Of a DNA stretch of 53,155 bases, positions 26,283 through 34,467 are shown piece by piece. Below the pieces are notes generated by a model. The model was not told the DNA's origin. It made no database searches and was given only the letters and a program-made list of their open reading frames with translations. The position numbers were made by a program, and so were the translations under genes. Source of the DNA: Clostridiales bacterium Firm_18 (lineage in GTDB: Bacteria > Bacillota > Clostridia > Monoglobales > Firm-18); the NCBI GenBank assembly GCA_001604215.1, contig LVAX01000082.1:1-53155 (forward strand). The letters are read 5' to 3'. Each line of letters opens with the position of its first letter. The stretch's first letter is position 1.

Positions 26283-27047
26283 ATGAAACAAATATCATTT
26301 AAACTTCAGATTTTTGAAGGGCCCCTTGATTTGCTTTTGCATTTAATAAACAAAAATAAAGTAAGCATATATGATATACCAATTTCCGAAATTACCGAAC
26401 AGTATATAGATTATATAGCCGAAATGAAACACTTTGATATTGAGGTATCAAGTGAATTTTTAGTGCTTGCGGCACATTTGCTCTACATAAAATCCAAAAT
26501 GCTGCTGCCGAAGTACGGCGACGCTCCGGAAGACGAAGACGACCCGCGGACGGAGCTTACCCAAAGGCTTGTCGAATACAAAAAGTTCAAAAAAGCCGCC
26601 CAGTTTTTTTGCGAAAGGGAGTTTGCGGGCAGCCGTACTTTTTATAAAATGCGGGAGTATATAGAGCCGGTTCTTATTGACGAAAGCCTTTCAAACATAA
26701 CAATAGGGCATTTGGTTTCGGCCATATATGACATATCCGAAAGAATCAAGTATCGAAGACCCGTAAATGCCGAAAGGTTTAAGGGCATAGTCGGACGAGA
26801 GGTTGTTTCGGTTTTTTCAAAACTGAAAAATGTTTTAAAAAAGCTTAAAACCCTTAAAAAAATAAATTTTATCGATATTTTTCGCAATGTAAAAACAAAA
26901 ACCGAGGCTGTTGCATCCTTTTTGGCTGTTTTGGAGCTTATAAAGATGAACGCGGTTAAAGTATCCCAAAACAATGGAGAAACCCAGCTTAAATATATAA
27001 AAAAAAGAAAAGGGGGCAGCGGGATTTTTGGAAATACAAAAGATTGA
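26283..27047 (+). CDS. scpA: Segregation and condensation protein A
   Basis: Kleisin subunit that bridges the two SMC heads in the chromosome condensation complex. The 254 residues carry the ScpA N-terminal signature FEGPLDLLLHLI and DIPISEITEQY, a variable middle and a C-terminal winged-helix part (about 190-254, FLAVLELIKMNAVKVSQ). ATG 26283 has GGAG seven bases upstream. The stop lies within scpB, an overlap of 20 bases. Confidence 0.94.
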   Translation: MKQISFKLQIFEGPLDLLLHLINKNKVSIYDIPISEITEQYIDYIAEMKHFDIEVSSEFLVLAAHLLYIKSKMLLPKYGDAPEDEDDPRTELTQRLVEYKKFKKAAQFFCEREFAGSRTFYKMREYIEPVLIDESLSNITIGHLVSAIYDISERIKYRRPVNAERFKGIVGREVVSVFSKLKNVLKKLKTLKKINFIDIFRNVKTKTEAVASFLAVLELIKMNAVKVSQNNGETQLKYIKKRKGGSGIFGNTKD

Positions 27048-27594
27048 AGGTATAATTGAAGCGGTATTGTTTGCAGCCGGCGACGCCGTATCGGTTGACA
27101 AGCTATGCGAGATAACCCGGATTGACAGGCCGACCCTCCTGTCGATTATTACGCGGCTTTCAGACAGCTATAGCTATAATAAAAGAGGCATTAAAATAGT
27201 AAAAGTCGGGGATAAGTATCAAATGGCAACAAGAGGGGAATTCTTTGAATATGTCCAAAAGATTGCAGAGCCGATAAAACGTAATCCCCTTTCCAGGGCA
27301 ACCCTTGAAGTGCTTGCGGTTATAGCATACAAGCAGCCTGTTACCAGGGCAACAATTGAAAGAATACGCGGCGTAAACAGTGACAATTCCGTAAGCCGGC
27401 TTTTAGAGCTTGGCCTGATAGAAGAAACCGGCCGTCTTGACGCACCGGGAAGGCCCGTTTTATTCGGTACAACGGATGAGTTTTTAAGATGCTTTGCAAT
27501 TGATTCGATTTCCGATCTGCCCCCGATAGATGAATTCGTTATAGATGAAATTATCGATACGTCATCTGAAGGCGCCCAGCAAACGATTGAGTAG
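27028..27594 (+). CDS. scpB: Segregation and condensation protein B
   Basis: Winged-helix partner of ScpA in the SMC complex, 188 residues. The family pattern is clear: IEGIIEAVLFAAGD at the N-terminus, ALEVLAVIAYKQPVTRATIE and GRPVLFGTT in the second winged helix. The start is TTG 27028; the preceding GGGGG and GCGGG runs can serve as ribosome site. An acidic C-terminal tail follows residue 165. Confidence 0.93.
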   Translation: MEIQKIEGIIEAVLFAAGDAVSVDKLCEITRIDRPTLLSIITRLSDSYSYNKRGIKIVKVGDKYQMATRGEFFEYVQKIAEPIKRNPLSRATLEVLAVIAYKQPVTRATIERIRGVNSDNSVSRLLELGLIEETGRLDAPGRPVLFGTTDEFLRCFAIDSISDLPPIDEFVIDEIIDTSSEGAQQTIE

Positions 27595-27606
27595 GGTTGT
27601 GAGATT

Positions 27607-28200
27607 ATGTGGATATTTTTTACTGTTTTATGTATAATAATACTGCTGTTTATTTTTGTGATTTTTCGCAAATGGCGCATAACCTTACAATACCGGGCGG
27701 GTGTTTTTACGGTAAAAGCCGGAAAAATCGTCATTTATTCAAGCTCCGGCAAATCCCGGGATGATGGTTACATTAAGACACCGAAAGCAAACTTTGGTGA
27801 AATTATAAAAAAATATAAAGCATTAAAGCTTTTTTTAAAAAAAGAAAAACAAGAAATAATTGAAATTTTAAAAGAAGCGGATAAAGAACATGAGCTGAAA
27901 AGTATAGCCGTTTCAATTGTGTTCGGGTTTGGGGACGCGGCGGTTACGGGAATTGCCAACGGTTTTATCTGGAATGTTATTTCCCTGGCAGTTTCATTAA
28001 CCGAAAAATATGTTAATATTAAAGATAAGCTGAATATAGCGGTAACTCCCGATTATAACAAAAAATGCTTTAATTTTGATTTTATAATAATATTTGATAC
28101 TTACTTTTTTAGAATGTTAAAGATTTCAAAACGGGCAAAACAGTTGTATGAAAGATATAATGCTAATTTAAAGAATGGTGGTGCTAAGGAAAATGGCTAA
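27607..28200 (+). CDS. ytfI: DUF2953 protein (YtfI-like)
   Basis: 197-residue protein with an N-terminal membrane helix (residues 2-20), a basic Lys-rich middle and a DUF2953 domain (about 60-190). In B. subtilis the DUF2953 gene ytfI lies directly upstream of ytfJ (gerW), the same order as here, and both are linked to sporulation. The stop overlaps the gerW start by eight bases. The biochemical role is unknown. Confidence 0.75.
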   Translation: MWIFFTVLCIIILLFIFVIFRKWRITLQYRAGVFTVKAGKIVIYSSSGKSRDDGYIKTPKANFGEIIKKYKALKLFLKKEKQEIIEILKEADKEHELKSIAVSIVFGFGDAAVTGIANGFIWNVISLAVSLTEKYVNIKDKLNIAVTPDYNKKCFNFDFIIIFDTYFFRMLKISKRAKQLYERYNANLKNGGAKENG

Positions 28201-28558
28201 CGGACTTGACGGTTTATTCTCTTCAACTCTCAAAGGTCTTCATGAAATGATTGACGTAAACACGGTAATCGGCAGCCCCATCGAAACTTCCGGGGGCATT
28301 ACAATTATCCCGGTTACAAAGGTTTCCTTCGGGTTTGGTATGGGCGGCTTTAACCGTGAGGAGGAAATTGAAAATCAAAGCTTGCTGGGAGGAAGCGGAG
28401 GCGGGGTTTCGGTTGTACCTGTCGGTTTTCTTATCATAGAAAACGGGAGCGTAAGAATGCTGAATGTCGATTCATCCACCCCCATTGAAAAGATAATAGA
28501 TACGCTTCCGGAGCTTGTTAAAAGCGCGGCATCTTTTTTCACCAAAAACAAAGACTAA
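28193..28558 (+). CDS. gerW: GerW/YtfJ-family sporulation protein
   Basis: 121-residue spore protein of the YtfJ (GerW) family, needed in Bacillus for lysozyme resistance and response to some germinants. The conserved block VIGSPIETSGGITIIPVTKVSFGF is followed by a glycine-rich segment (GGSGGGVSVVPVGFLII). ATG 28193 follows AAGGA. It overlaps ytfI and is 69 bases before dacF. Confidence 0.9.
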   Translation: MANGLDGLFSSTLKGLHEMIDVNTVIGSPIETSGGITIIPVTKVSFGFGMGGFNREEEIENQSLLGGSGGGVSVVPVGFLIIENGSVRMLNVDSSTPIEKIIDTLPELVKSAASFFTKNKD

Positions 28559-28570
28559 TACTAAAAATTG

Positions 28571-28619
28571 CCTCATATATTAATACTTACTTGCAAGAGC
28601 GAATAGTATTAACATGAGG
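28571..28619 (+). promoter_or_regulatory. Hairpin that pairs with the dacF ribosome binding site
   Basis: CCTCAT (28571-28576) pairs with ATGAGG (28614-28619) and TAATACT (28581-28587) with AGTATTA (28605-28611), with a small internal loop and a 17-base apical loop. The 3' arm contains GAGG of the dacF Shine-Dalgarno, so the structure would hide it in mRNA that includes the upstream sequence. No T run follows, so it is not a usual terminator. Confidence 0.55.
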
Positions 28620-28627
28620 TGATTTTT

Positions 28628-29734
28628 TTGTTTAACAGGTTAGCTTTGTTGCTTGTGATATGCCTTATACATCCCGTGAATACCCTGGCATTGTCGGCAA
28701 AAAGCGCAATACTGATTGACGGACATACCGGAAGAGTGCTTATGGAGCAAAATGCCCGAGAGCGGATGGGGATGGCAAGTACAACAAAAATAATGACTGC
28801 GCTTATTGCGCTTGAAGAAGGGGATTTAAACAGTGAGGTTGAAATAAGCTACTTTGCCGCCGGCATGATAGGCTCGTCAATGTACTTAAAAAGCGGGGAG
28901 AAAATAACCCTTCTGGACTTAATTTACGGCCTTATGCTTAATTCCGGAAATGACGCCGCGGCTGCAATAGCCGAGCACATTGGCAAGGATATGGAAACCT
29001 TTGCGGATTTGATGACGCAAAAAGCAAAATCATTCGGACTTAATGATACTTCTTTTGCAAACTCCCACGGGCTTGATGCGGATAATCACTATACTACTGC
29101 CTACGACCTTGCGCAAATAACACGTCGCGCCCTTGAAATCCCCCTTTTTGCCCAAATAGCGGCTACCAAAGCAATAACAATCGGGATGGGCGAGAATGCA
29201 AGAACCCTTGTAAATCATAATAAAATGTTATCTCTTTATAAGGGTGCAACCGGCGTAAAAACGGGCTTTACGAAAAAATGCGGGAGGTGTCTTGTATCTT
29301 CGGCGACCCGCGATTGTTTAAAGCTTATTGCGGTTACCTTAAATGCCCCCGATGACTGGAACGACCACAAACAAATGCTTGATTACGGGTTTGCGAATTA
29401 CAAATGGAAAAGCCCGGTGAAAAAAGGCGATTATATGAAAGCGGTTCCGTTAATGGGTGCGGAGTATGACAAAATATTGCTTTATGCCGGCGAGGGTGTC
29501 GAACTTGCGGCAAAAAGCGGTGATGTTATAAAAGTGGTATATGATGTTCCGAATTTTGTCCAGGCTCCCGTTTTTAACGGGCAGCGCATCGGAAGCGCTC
29601 AGGTGCTTTTATCCGGAAAAGTTATTAAAACTATAAATTTAATTGCAGCCGAGGATATAGCGCCGACAAATGAGGACAGGTACAAAAAAACTTACTTTTA
29701 TATTTTCAGGGAACTTTTCAGGCTGTTTAGATAA
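28628..29734 (+). CDS. dacF: D-alanyl-D-alanine carboxypeptidase (DacF/S11 family)
   Basis: Exported penicillin-binding protein that trims the terminal D-Ala of peptidoglycan stem peptides. The 368-residue protein has a signal peptide (1-22), the S11 motifs Ser51-x-x-Lys54 (STTK), SGN (106-108) and KTG (211-213), a PBP5 C-terminal domain (about 255-340) and a basic, aromatic C-terminus (YIFRELFRLFR) that could be an amphipathic membrane anchor. TTG 28628 lies seven bases after GAGGTG. Its place beside gerW and the DacF-like size suggest a spore cortex role, which is inference. Confidence 0.9.
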   Translation: MFNRLALLLVICLIHPVNTLALSAKSAILIDGHTGRVLMEQNARERMGMASTTKIMTALIALEEGDLNSEVEISYFAAGMIGSSMYLKSGEKITLLDLIYGLMLNSGNDAAAAIAEHIGKDMETFADLMTQKAKSFGLNDTSFANSHGLDADNHYTTAYDLAQITRRALEIPLFAQIAATKAITIGMGENARTLVNHNKMLSLYKGATGVKTGFTKKCGRCLVSSATRDCLKLIAVTLNAPDDWNDHKQMLDYGFANYKWKSPVKKGDYMKAVPLMGAEYDKILLYAGEGVELAAKSGDVIKVVYDVPNFVQAPVFNGQRIGSAQVLLSGKVIKTINLIAAEDIAPTNEDRYKKTYFYIFRELFRLFR

Positions 29735-29761
29735 GAACAAGAAAGGAATAACGGTTGTAAA

Positions 29762-30478
29762 ATGGATGAAATGCGTCTTCAGAAATATCTTTCCCTTTGC
29801 GGCGTATCATCACGAAGAAAAGCGGAGGAATTAATGCAGAGCGGACGGGTTACGGTAAACGGGATAATTGCGGACAAGCCCGGCATTAAGGTATCTTCCG
29901 GCGATATAGTTAAGCTGGACGGGCGGGAGGTACGTCCTGAAAATAAAAAAATCTATATACTTCTTAACAAGCCGGTCGGCTATATTACTACGGTCTGTGA
30001 CAACTTCGGAAGAAAAACCGTGATTGACCTTGTAAAAAACGAAATATCAATGCGTATTTTCCCGATCGGAAGGCTTGACGCCGACAGTGAGGGCTTGCTG
30101 CTTATGACAAATGACGGGGATGTGGCTTATGCGCTTACACATCCGAAGCACCGGATTGACAAAACGTATATAGTAACCCTAAATTCCGCGCCCACCGCCG
30201 AAGCGGTGGAAAACTTAAGGCGAGGTGTTATAATCGACAAAAGAAAAACAAATCCGGCAAAAATCAAATGGACCGGCGGCAATGTTTTAAAAATTTCAAT
30301 AACGGAAGGAAGAAACAGGCAAATAAGACGTATGGTGAAAGCTGTCGGATATGAAGTTATTTCACTTAAAAGAATACAAATCGGCATGATAAGGCTTGGA
30401 AATGTTCCCCTTGGCAGGTGGCGGCATTTGACTTCGGTCGAACTGCAGTATTTGAAAGGCTTGGTGAAAAAAATATGA
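29762..30478 (+). CDS. rluB: Pseudouridine synthase, RluB family
   Basis: 23S rRNA (or related) pseudouridine synthase. The 238 residues contain an N-terminal S4 RNA-binding domain (MRLQKYLSLCGVSSRRKAEELM), the catalytic aspartate in GRLDADSEGLLLMTNDG, and the KTYIV and EGRNRQIRRM motifs. The order downstream of scpB/dacF is common in Firmicutes. The start is ATG 29762; an ATG nine bases later is possible because the ribosome site is weak. Confidence 0.93.
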   Translation: MDEMRLQKYLSLCGVSSRRKAEELMQSGRVTVNGIIADKPGIKVSSGDIVKLDGREVRPENKKIYILLNKPVGYITTVCDNFGRKTVIDLVKNEISMRIFPIGRLDADSEGLLLMTNDGDVAYALTHPKHRIDKTYIVTLNSAPTAEAVENLRRGVIIDKRKTNPAKIKWTGGNVLKISITEGRNRQIRRMVKAVGYEVISLKRIQIGMIRLGNVPLGRWRHLTSVELQYLKGLVKKI

Positions 30479-30789
30479 TAACGGTAAAAAACATAAGCCC
30501 TGTTGAGGGGATAATATATATGCAAATGAAAAATAACGATGTATTGATTTGCGAGGCTACGGCCCGGCTGCAGGGCGAAACGGCTGAGCTTATGGATATC
30601 AGGGAGTATAAAAAAGGATTCGCATACGATATGGGTAAAGCCATATTAAATTCCATCGATTTAAAAGGTATCAAAAAAGTGGAATGCAGCAACAAGAATT
30701 TGCACGACGTATTACTTGCGCTTCGTTTTTCATTGTCAAATTGTTTATATTCATTAACACTTGATGGATATTTTGATACAAAATGCTAA
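30475..30789 (+). CDS. Small GNAT-like protein
   Basis: 104-residue protein that starts with ATG 30475, overlapping the rluB stop (ATGA), with GGTG eight bases upstream. The pattern ICEATARLQGETAELMDI then a helix YDMGKAILNSI and KKVECSNKNLHDVLLALRF resembles the core of a GNAT acetyltransferase, but the acetyl-CoA-binding loop is degenerate and the protein is shorter than the family. I cannot name a substrate. It could be a regulatory or non-catalytic relative. Confidence 0.6.
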   Translation: MITVKNISPVEGIIYMQMKNNDVLICEATARLQGETAELMDIREYKKGFAYDMGKAILNSIDLKGIKKVECSNKNLHDVLLALRFSLSNCLYSLTLDGYFDTKC

Positions 30790-30815
30790 AAATATAATTT
30801 TTTTGCGTTTCTCTA

Positions 30816-30844
30816 TTGAGTTATACTTAAAAATATAGTAAAAT
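30816..30844 (+). promoter_or_regulatory. Promoter of the carboxyltransferase / Na+ pump cluster
   Basis: TTGAGT (30816-30821), 17 bases, TAAAAT (30839-30844), followed by a strong AGGAGG site before ATG 30881. Confidence 0.65.
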
Positions 30845-30880
30845 AGAAATGTTTAGTATATTTTAGCAGGAGGTTAACTT

Positions 30881-32359
30881 ATGAATAAAAATGACAACAA
30901 TGCCCGTCTGCTGCAGCAAAATCATCAGCCCGAAATCAATGGGGAGAATTCGGCATACAGGCTGCTCGGCGTTTTGTTTGACGAAGGGAGCTTCGTTGAG
31001 CTTGGTGCTTACGTGTCCGGCAGTGCGTCTTCTGAGGGTGTTGTTACCGGGTATGGAACTGTCGACGGCCGCCTGGTTTATGCGTATGCTCAGGACAACG
31101 GCGTCATAGGCGGGGCAATCGGCAGCAATACTGCCAAAAAGGTTTCAAACATTATTGATATGGCGGTAAAAACAGGCTCTCCGCTTATCAGTATTTTAAA
31201 TTCAAACGGGGTTCGCATTAACGAAGGTATTGATGTACTGAGCTGTATCGGTACCAACTTGCAAAAAAGCGCGGAGATATCCGGTATTATCCCCCAAATC
31301 GCACTTGTTACCGGAATTTGCGCGGGCAGCGCTGTTTTTACGGCCCGGCTTGCCGATTTTGTATTTATGACAGAAAAAAATTCTTCTGTTTTTTTAACCG
31401 GGCCGGACGTTACTTCGGGAGTAACCGGAGTTGAAACGGACGCCAATTCTTTGGGCGGCTCGGACGTATGCCTGAAAAACGGCATAGCTGATTTTGTTTT
31501 CCCTTCGGATGAAGAATGTATTAAATCCATTAAAAAACTTCTGGATTTTCTTCCTTCAAACAATCTTGAAAAACCGTCGGATATTTTCCCGGATGACGAT
31601 GTCAACAGGCTGTCTCAAAACATTTCTTCCCTGATACCGGAAGATAATTCGCCGTATGATATAATTTCCCTGATAAAAGAGGTTACCGACGAAGGTCAGT
31701 TTTTTGAAGCCATGTCCGGTTATGCAAAAAGTATTGTTACCGGATTTGCCCGCATTGGGGGAATACCGTCCGGTATAATTGCGAACCAGCCGGCTTATGA
31801 TGACGGGGCGCTCGATATTGAATCGTCAAAAAAAGCGGCTAAATTTATAAGAATTTGCGATTCGTACAATATTCCCATCATAACCTTTGTTGATGTTCCC
31901 GGCTTTAAAGCGGGAGCCGATCAGGAGCATGGCGGAATATCCATATACGGCGCATCAGTTTTATATGCATATGCCGAGGCAACCGTGCCGAAGATAAGCC
32001 TGATTGTACGCAGGGCATTCGGCAGTGCATCGCTGGCTATGGGCTCTAAAGCGTCGGGCGCGGATATTGTTCTGGCATACCCTGATGCAAAGATATCCAT
32101 TATGCCTCCGGAAGGTGCGGCAGGTATTTTATACAACGATGAAATTGCGGCGGCACCCGACCCTGTTGCATACAGAGCCGAAAAAATAAAAGAATTTGAA
32201 AAGGAAAACGCATCTGTTTATGCTGCCGCAAAAAACGGCTTTATAGACGATGTAACGGAGCCTTCGCTGACACGGCCGCGGCTTATCAACACACTTGATA
32301 TGTTAGCCGGGAAGAGAGTCGAACGGCTTCCTAAAAAGCATGGCAACATGCCGGTTTAA
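30881..32359 (+). CDS. Acyl-CoA carboxyltransferase-like subunit (MmdA/12S-related)
   Basis: Carboxyltransferase domain protein of the MmdA / propionyl-CoA carboxylase beta type, which moves CO2 between an acyl-CoA and biotin. Two crotonase-like halves can be seen: FDEGSFVEL and EGVVTGYGTVDGRLVYAYAQD in the first, FVDVPGFKAGADQEHGG, RRAFGSASLAMGSKA and MPPEGAAGILY in the second. At 492 residues it is slightly short, and the first half is divergent: the usual SGGARIQEG is SNGVRINEG and the N-terminal basic region is replaced by an Asn/Gln-rich stretch. The substrate may therefore not be methylmalonyl-CoA. It is the first gene of a five-gene cluster with a biotin carrier and Na+ pump. Confidence 0.8.
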   Translation: MNKNDNNARLLQQNHQPEINGENSAYRLLGVLFDEGSFVELGAYVSGSASSEGVVTGYGTVDGRLVYAYAQDNGVIGGAIGSNTAKKVSNIIDMAVKTGSPLISILNSNGVRINEGIDVLSCIGTNLQKSAEISGIIPQIALVTGICAGSAVFTARLADFVFMTEKNSSVFLTGPDVTSGVTGVETDANSLGGSDVCLKNGIADFVFPSDEECIKSIKKLLDFLPSNNLEKPSDIFPDDDVNRLSQNISSLIPEDNSPYDIISLIKEVTDEGQFFEAMSGYAKSIVTGFARIGGIPSGIIANQPAYDDGALDIESSKKAAKFIRICDSYNIPIITFVDVPGFKAGADQEHGGISIYGASVLYAYAEATVPKISLIVRRAFGSASLAMGSKASGADIVLAYPDAKISIMPPEGAAGILYNDEIAAAPDPVAYRAEKIKEFEKENASVYAAAKNGFIDDVTEPSLTRPRLINTLDMLAGKRVERLPKKHGNMPV

Positions 32360-32418
32360 AAACTCCTTTTTAGCGAAATAAAATAAACCTGCTTTGGAAA
32401 GGTAGTGAGCTTGAGTCT

Positions 32419-32763
32419 ATGAATGTTTTAAGCACGGGAGTAAGCGTAGCTGTGATAGGTATGGGTATAGTTTTTTTGGTGCTTATTATATTGTGGGGTG
32501 TTCTTGAAGCAATGAGGTTGATATTCAGCCCCAAAGAAAACAAAAAAAAAGAAATTGAGCCTGCAGCAGTTAAAGAATTGCCAAGTCAGAAAACACAGGA
32601 TACCGAAGACGAAGAAATTGTTTGTGTAATCTCTGCCGCTGTTGCTGCAATGCTGCAGCAGCCTTCGCACACTTTTAAAATTAAATCCATAAAAAGAAGC
32701 CCCGACAATTCCCCTGAATGGAATAAAGCCGGCAGGCAAAGGCTTCTTGGTAATATTTTATAA
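32419..32763 (+). CDS. OadG/MmdD-like membrane subunit
   Basis: 114-residue small subunit of a Na+-translocating decarboxylase. One membrane helix (about 8-30, VAVIGMGIVFLVLIILWGVL), a charged linker, and a C-terminal part (VCVISAAVAAML ... EWNKAGRQRLL) typical of OadG/MmdD proteins that hold the carboxyltransferase and biotin carrier to the membrane pump. The ribosome site is weak and 16 bases from the ATG. Confidence 0.82.
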   Translation: MNVLSTGVSVAVIGMGIVFLVLIILWGVLEAMRLIFSPKENKKKEIEPAAVKELPSQKTQDTEDEEIVCVISAAVAAMLQQPSHTFKIKSIKRSPDNSPEWNKAGRQRLLGNIL

Positions 32764-32795
32764 AACGTATTAATTAAACAGGAGGACATAGCAAT

Positions 32796-33203
32796 ATGAA
32801 AAAATTTAGAATTAGCGTAAACGGGAAATCATATGATGTTGAAGTTGAAGAAATAGGAGCCCAGTCATCGGCTCCGGTTTATACGGCTCCGGCTGCTAAG
32901 CCGGCTCAAACAAGCACCGTTGCAAGTGCACAACCCGAAACTGAGAAAAAACCTCAGCCGGCACCCAAGAGTGTTTCATCACCCGCCGGCTCGACTGTGG
33001 TTGCTGCTCCCATGCCGGGTACCATTATGTCGGTAAATGTAAGCGTAGGCGACACGGTTAAAAAAGGCCAGGTGCTTGTAATTCTTGAAGCTATGAAGAT
33101 GGAAAACGAAATAATGGCTCCGAGTGACGGGAAAGTCGTTGCGGTAAACACCTCAAAAGGCGCTACCGTAAATACCGGCGATGCCCTGGTTTCTCTTGGG
33201 TAA
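32796..33203 (+). CDS. Biotin carboxyl carrier protein
   Basis: 135-residue biotin carrier. A short N-terminal region, a Pro/Ala/Thr-rich flexible linker (about 25-65) and a C-terminal biotinyl domain with the biotin site Lys101 in EAMKMEN. It carries CO2 between the carboxyltransferases on each side and the Na+ pump. AGGAGG precedes the ATG. A biotin protein ligase must be supplied from elsewhere. Confidence 0.94.
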   Translation: MKKFRISVNGKSYDVEVEEIGAQSSAPVYTAPAAKPAQTSTVASAQPETEKKPQPAPKSVSSPAGSTVVAAPMPGTIMSVNVSVGDTVKKGQVLVILEAMKMENEIMAPSDGKVVAVNTSKGATVNTGDALVSLG

Positions 33204-33246
33204 AAAATACTGCAGCCTGCAAATTTTAATCGGAGGTAGGTAAAAC

Positions 33247-34425
33247 TTGAACATATTGACACAAGGACTCAGTGATTTATTCCATAGTACCGGTATCTAT
33301 ATCTTAACAGTCGGACAGGTTATAATGATTTTAATTTCGTGTATACTGCTTTATCTTGCTATCGTTAAGAAATTCGAGCCGCTTCTTTTGCTGCCTATAG
33401 CATTCGGAATGCTGCTTGCCAATATGCCGGGAGCCGGAATTATTAATATGGATTTGTTTTTGGGCGAAAAATTAAATATTCAACAGATTGTCGAAAGGGG
33501 AGGTCTTATTGACCTTTTGTACCTCGGAGTAAAGCTTGGCATCTACCCGCCCCTTATTTTTCTCGGCATCGGTGCCATGACGGATTTCGGCCCGCTTATT
33601 GCAAACCCTAAAAGCCTGCTACTCGGTGCGGCGGCACAGCTCGGCGTTTTTGCGGCTTTCTTTTTGGCACTGCTGCTTGGATTTGATGTCTTTCAGTCCA
33701 TGTCTATCGGCATTATCGGGGGTGCGGACGGTCCGACCGCAATATATGTAACTAAAACACTGGCCCCCATACTGCTCCCTTCAATCGCCATTGCCGCATA
33801 TTCGTATATGGCGCTTGTACCCATTATCCAGCCGCCAATTATGAAGGCCCTGACAACAAAAAAAGAGCGGCGCGTGGTTATGGAGCAGCTAAGAACGGTC
33901 AGCAAAACCGAAAGGATAATATTTCCTATCATTACAACAATAATTGTTGCGATGCTGCTGCCCTCGGCCGTTCCGCTTGTTGGAATGCTTATGCTCGGCA
34001 ATTTGGCAAAGGAAAGCGGAGTTGTTGACAGGCTGAGCAAAGCCGCCCAAAACGAGCTTTTGAACATAATAACTATATTTTTAGGTGTATCGGTAGGCGC
34101 TACTGCAAATTCCGAAACCTTTTTACAGAAAGAAACGCTGCTTATAATACTACTTGGACTGACGGCATTTTCATTCAGCACGGCGGGCGGTGTGCTGCTT
34201 GGCAAGATTATGTACAAGATTTCCGGCGGGAAAATCAATCCTTTAATTGGCTCCGCGGGGGTATCCGCTGTGCCGATGGCGGCCCGCGTTTCTCAAGTGG
34301 TAGGCCAGCAGGAAGAACCGACAAACTTTTTGCTGATGCATGCAATGGGGCCCAATGTTGCGGGGGTAATCGGCTCTGCAGTTGCGGCGGGCGTATTTAT
34401 CGCACTTAGTAAAACATTAGTTTAA
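33247..34425 (+). CDS. Na+-translocating decarboxylase beta subunit (OadB/MmdB)
   Basis: Integral membrane subunit that decarboxylates carboxybiotin and pumps Na+ out. 392 residues with about nine or more hydrophobic segments; the essential aspartate is Asp161 in [12 protein letters not shown], and [12 protein letters not shown] and [11 protein letters not shown] match the family's second half. The start is TTG 33247 behind GGAGGTAGG. It makes the cluster an ion-pumping energy device rather than a simple carboxylase. Confidence 0.93.
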   Translation: MNILTQGLSDLFHSTGIYILTVGQVIMILISCILLYLAIVKKFEPLLLLPIAFGMLLANMPGAGIINMDLFLGEKLNIQQIVERGGLIDLLYLGVKLGIYPPLIFLGIGAMTDFGPLIANPKSLLLGAAAQLGVFAAFFLALLLGFDVFQSMSIGIIGGADGPTAIYVTKTLAPILLPSIAIAAYSYMALVPIIQPPIMKALTTKKERRVVMEQLRTVSKTERIIFPIITTIIVAMLLPSAVPLVGMLMLGNLAKESGVVDRLSKAAQNELLNIITIFLGVSVGATANSETFLQKETLLIILLGLTAFSFSTAGGVLLGKIMYKISGGKINPLIGSAGVSAVPMAARVSQVVGQQEEPTNFLLMHAMGPNVAGVIGSAVAAGVFIALSKTLV

Positions 34426-34467
34426 AACTCCTTTGTGGGAGTGTTATGAGTATTGGAGGAAGAAAAT

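Noticed and set aside
34426..34440. Terminator between the OadB gene and the 5S-like gene
   Set aside because: The ACTCC/GGAGT stem is only five base pairs and lacks a T run; it is unlikely to split the cluster.
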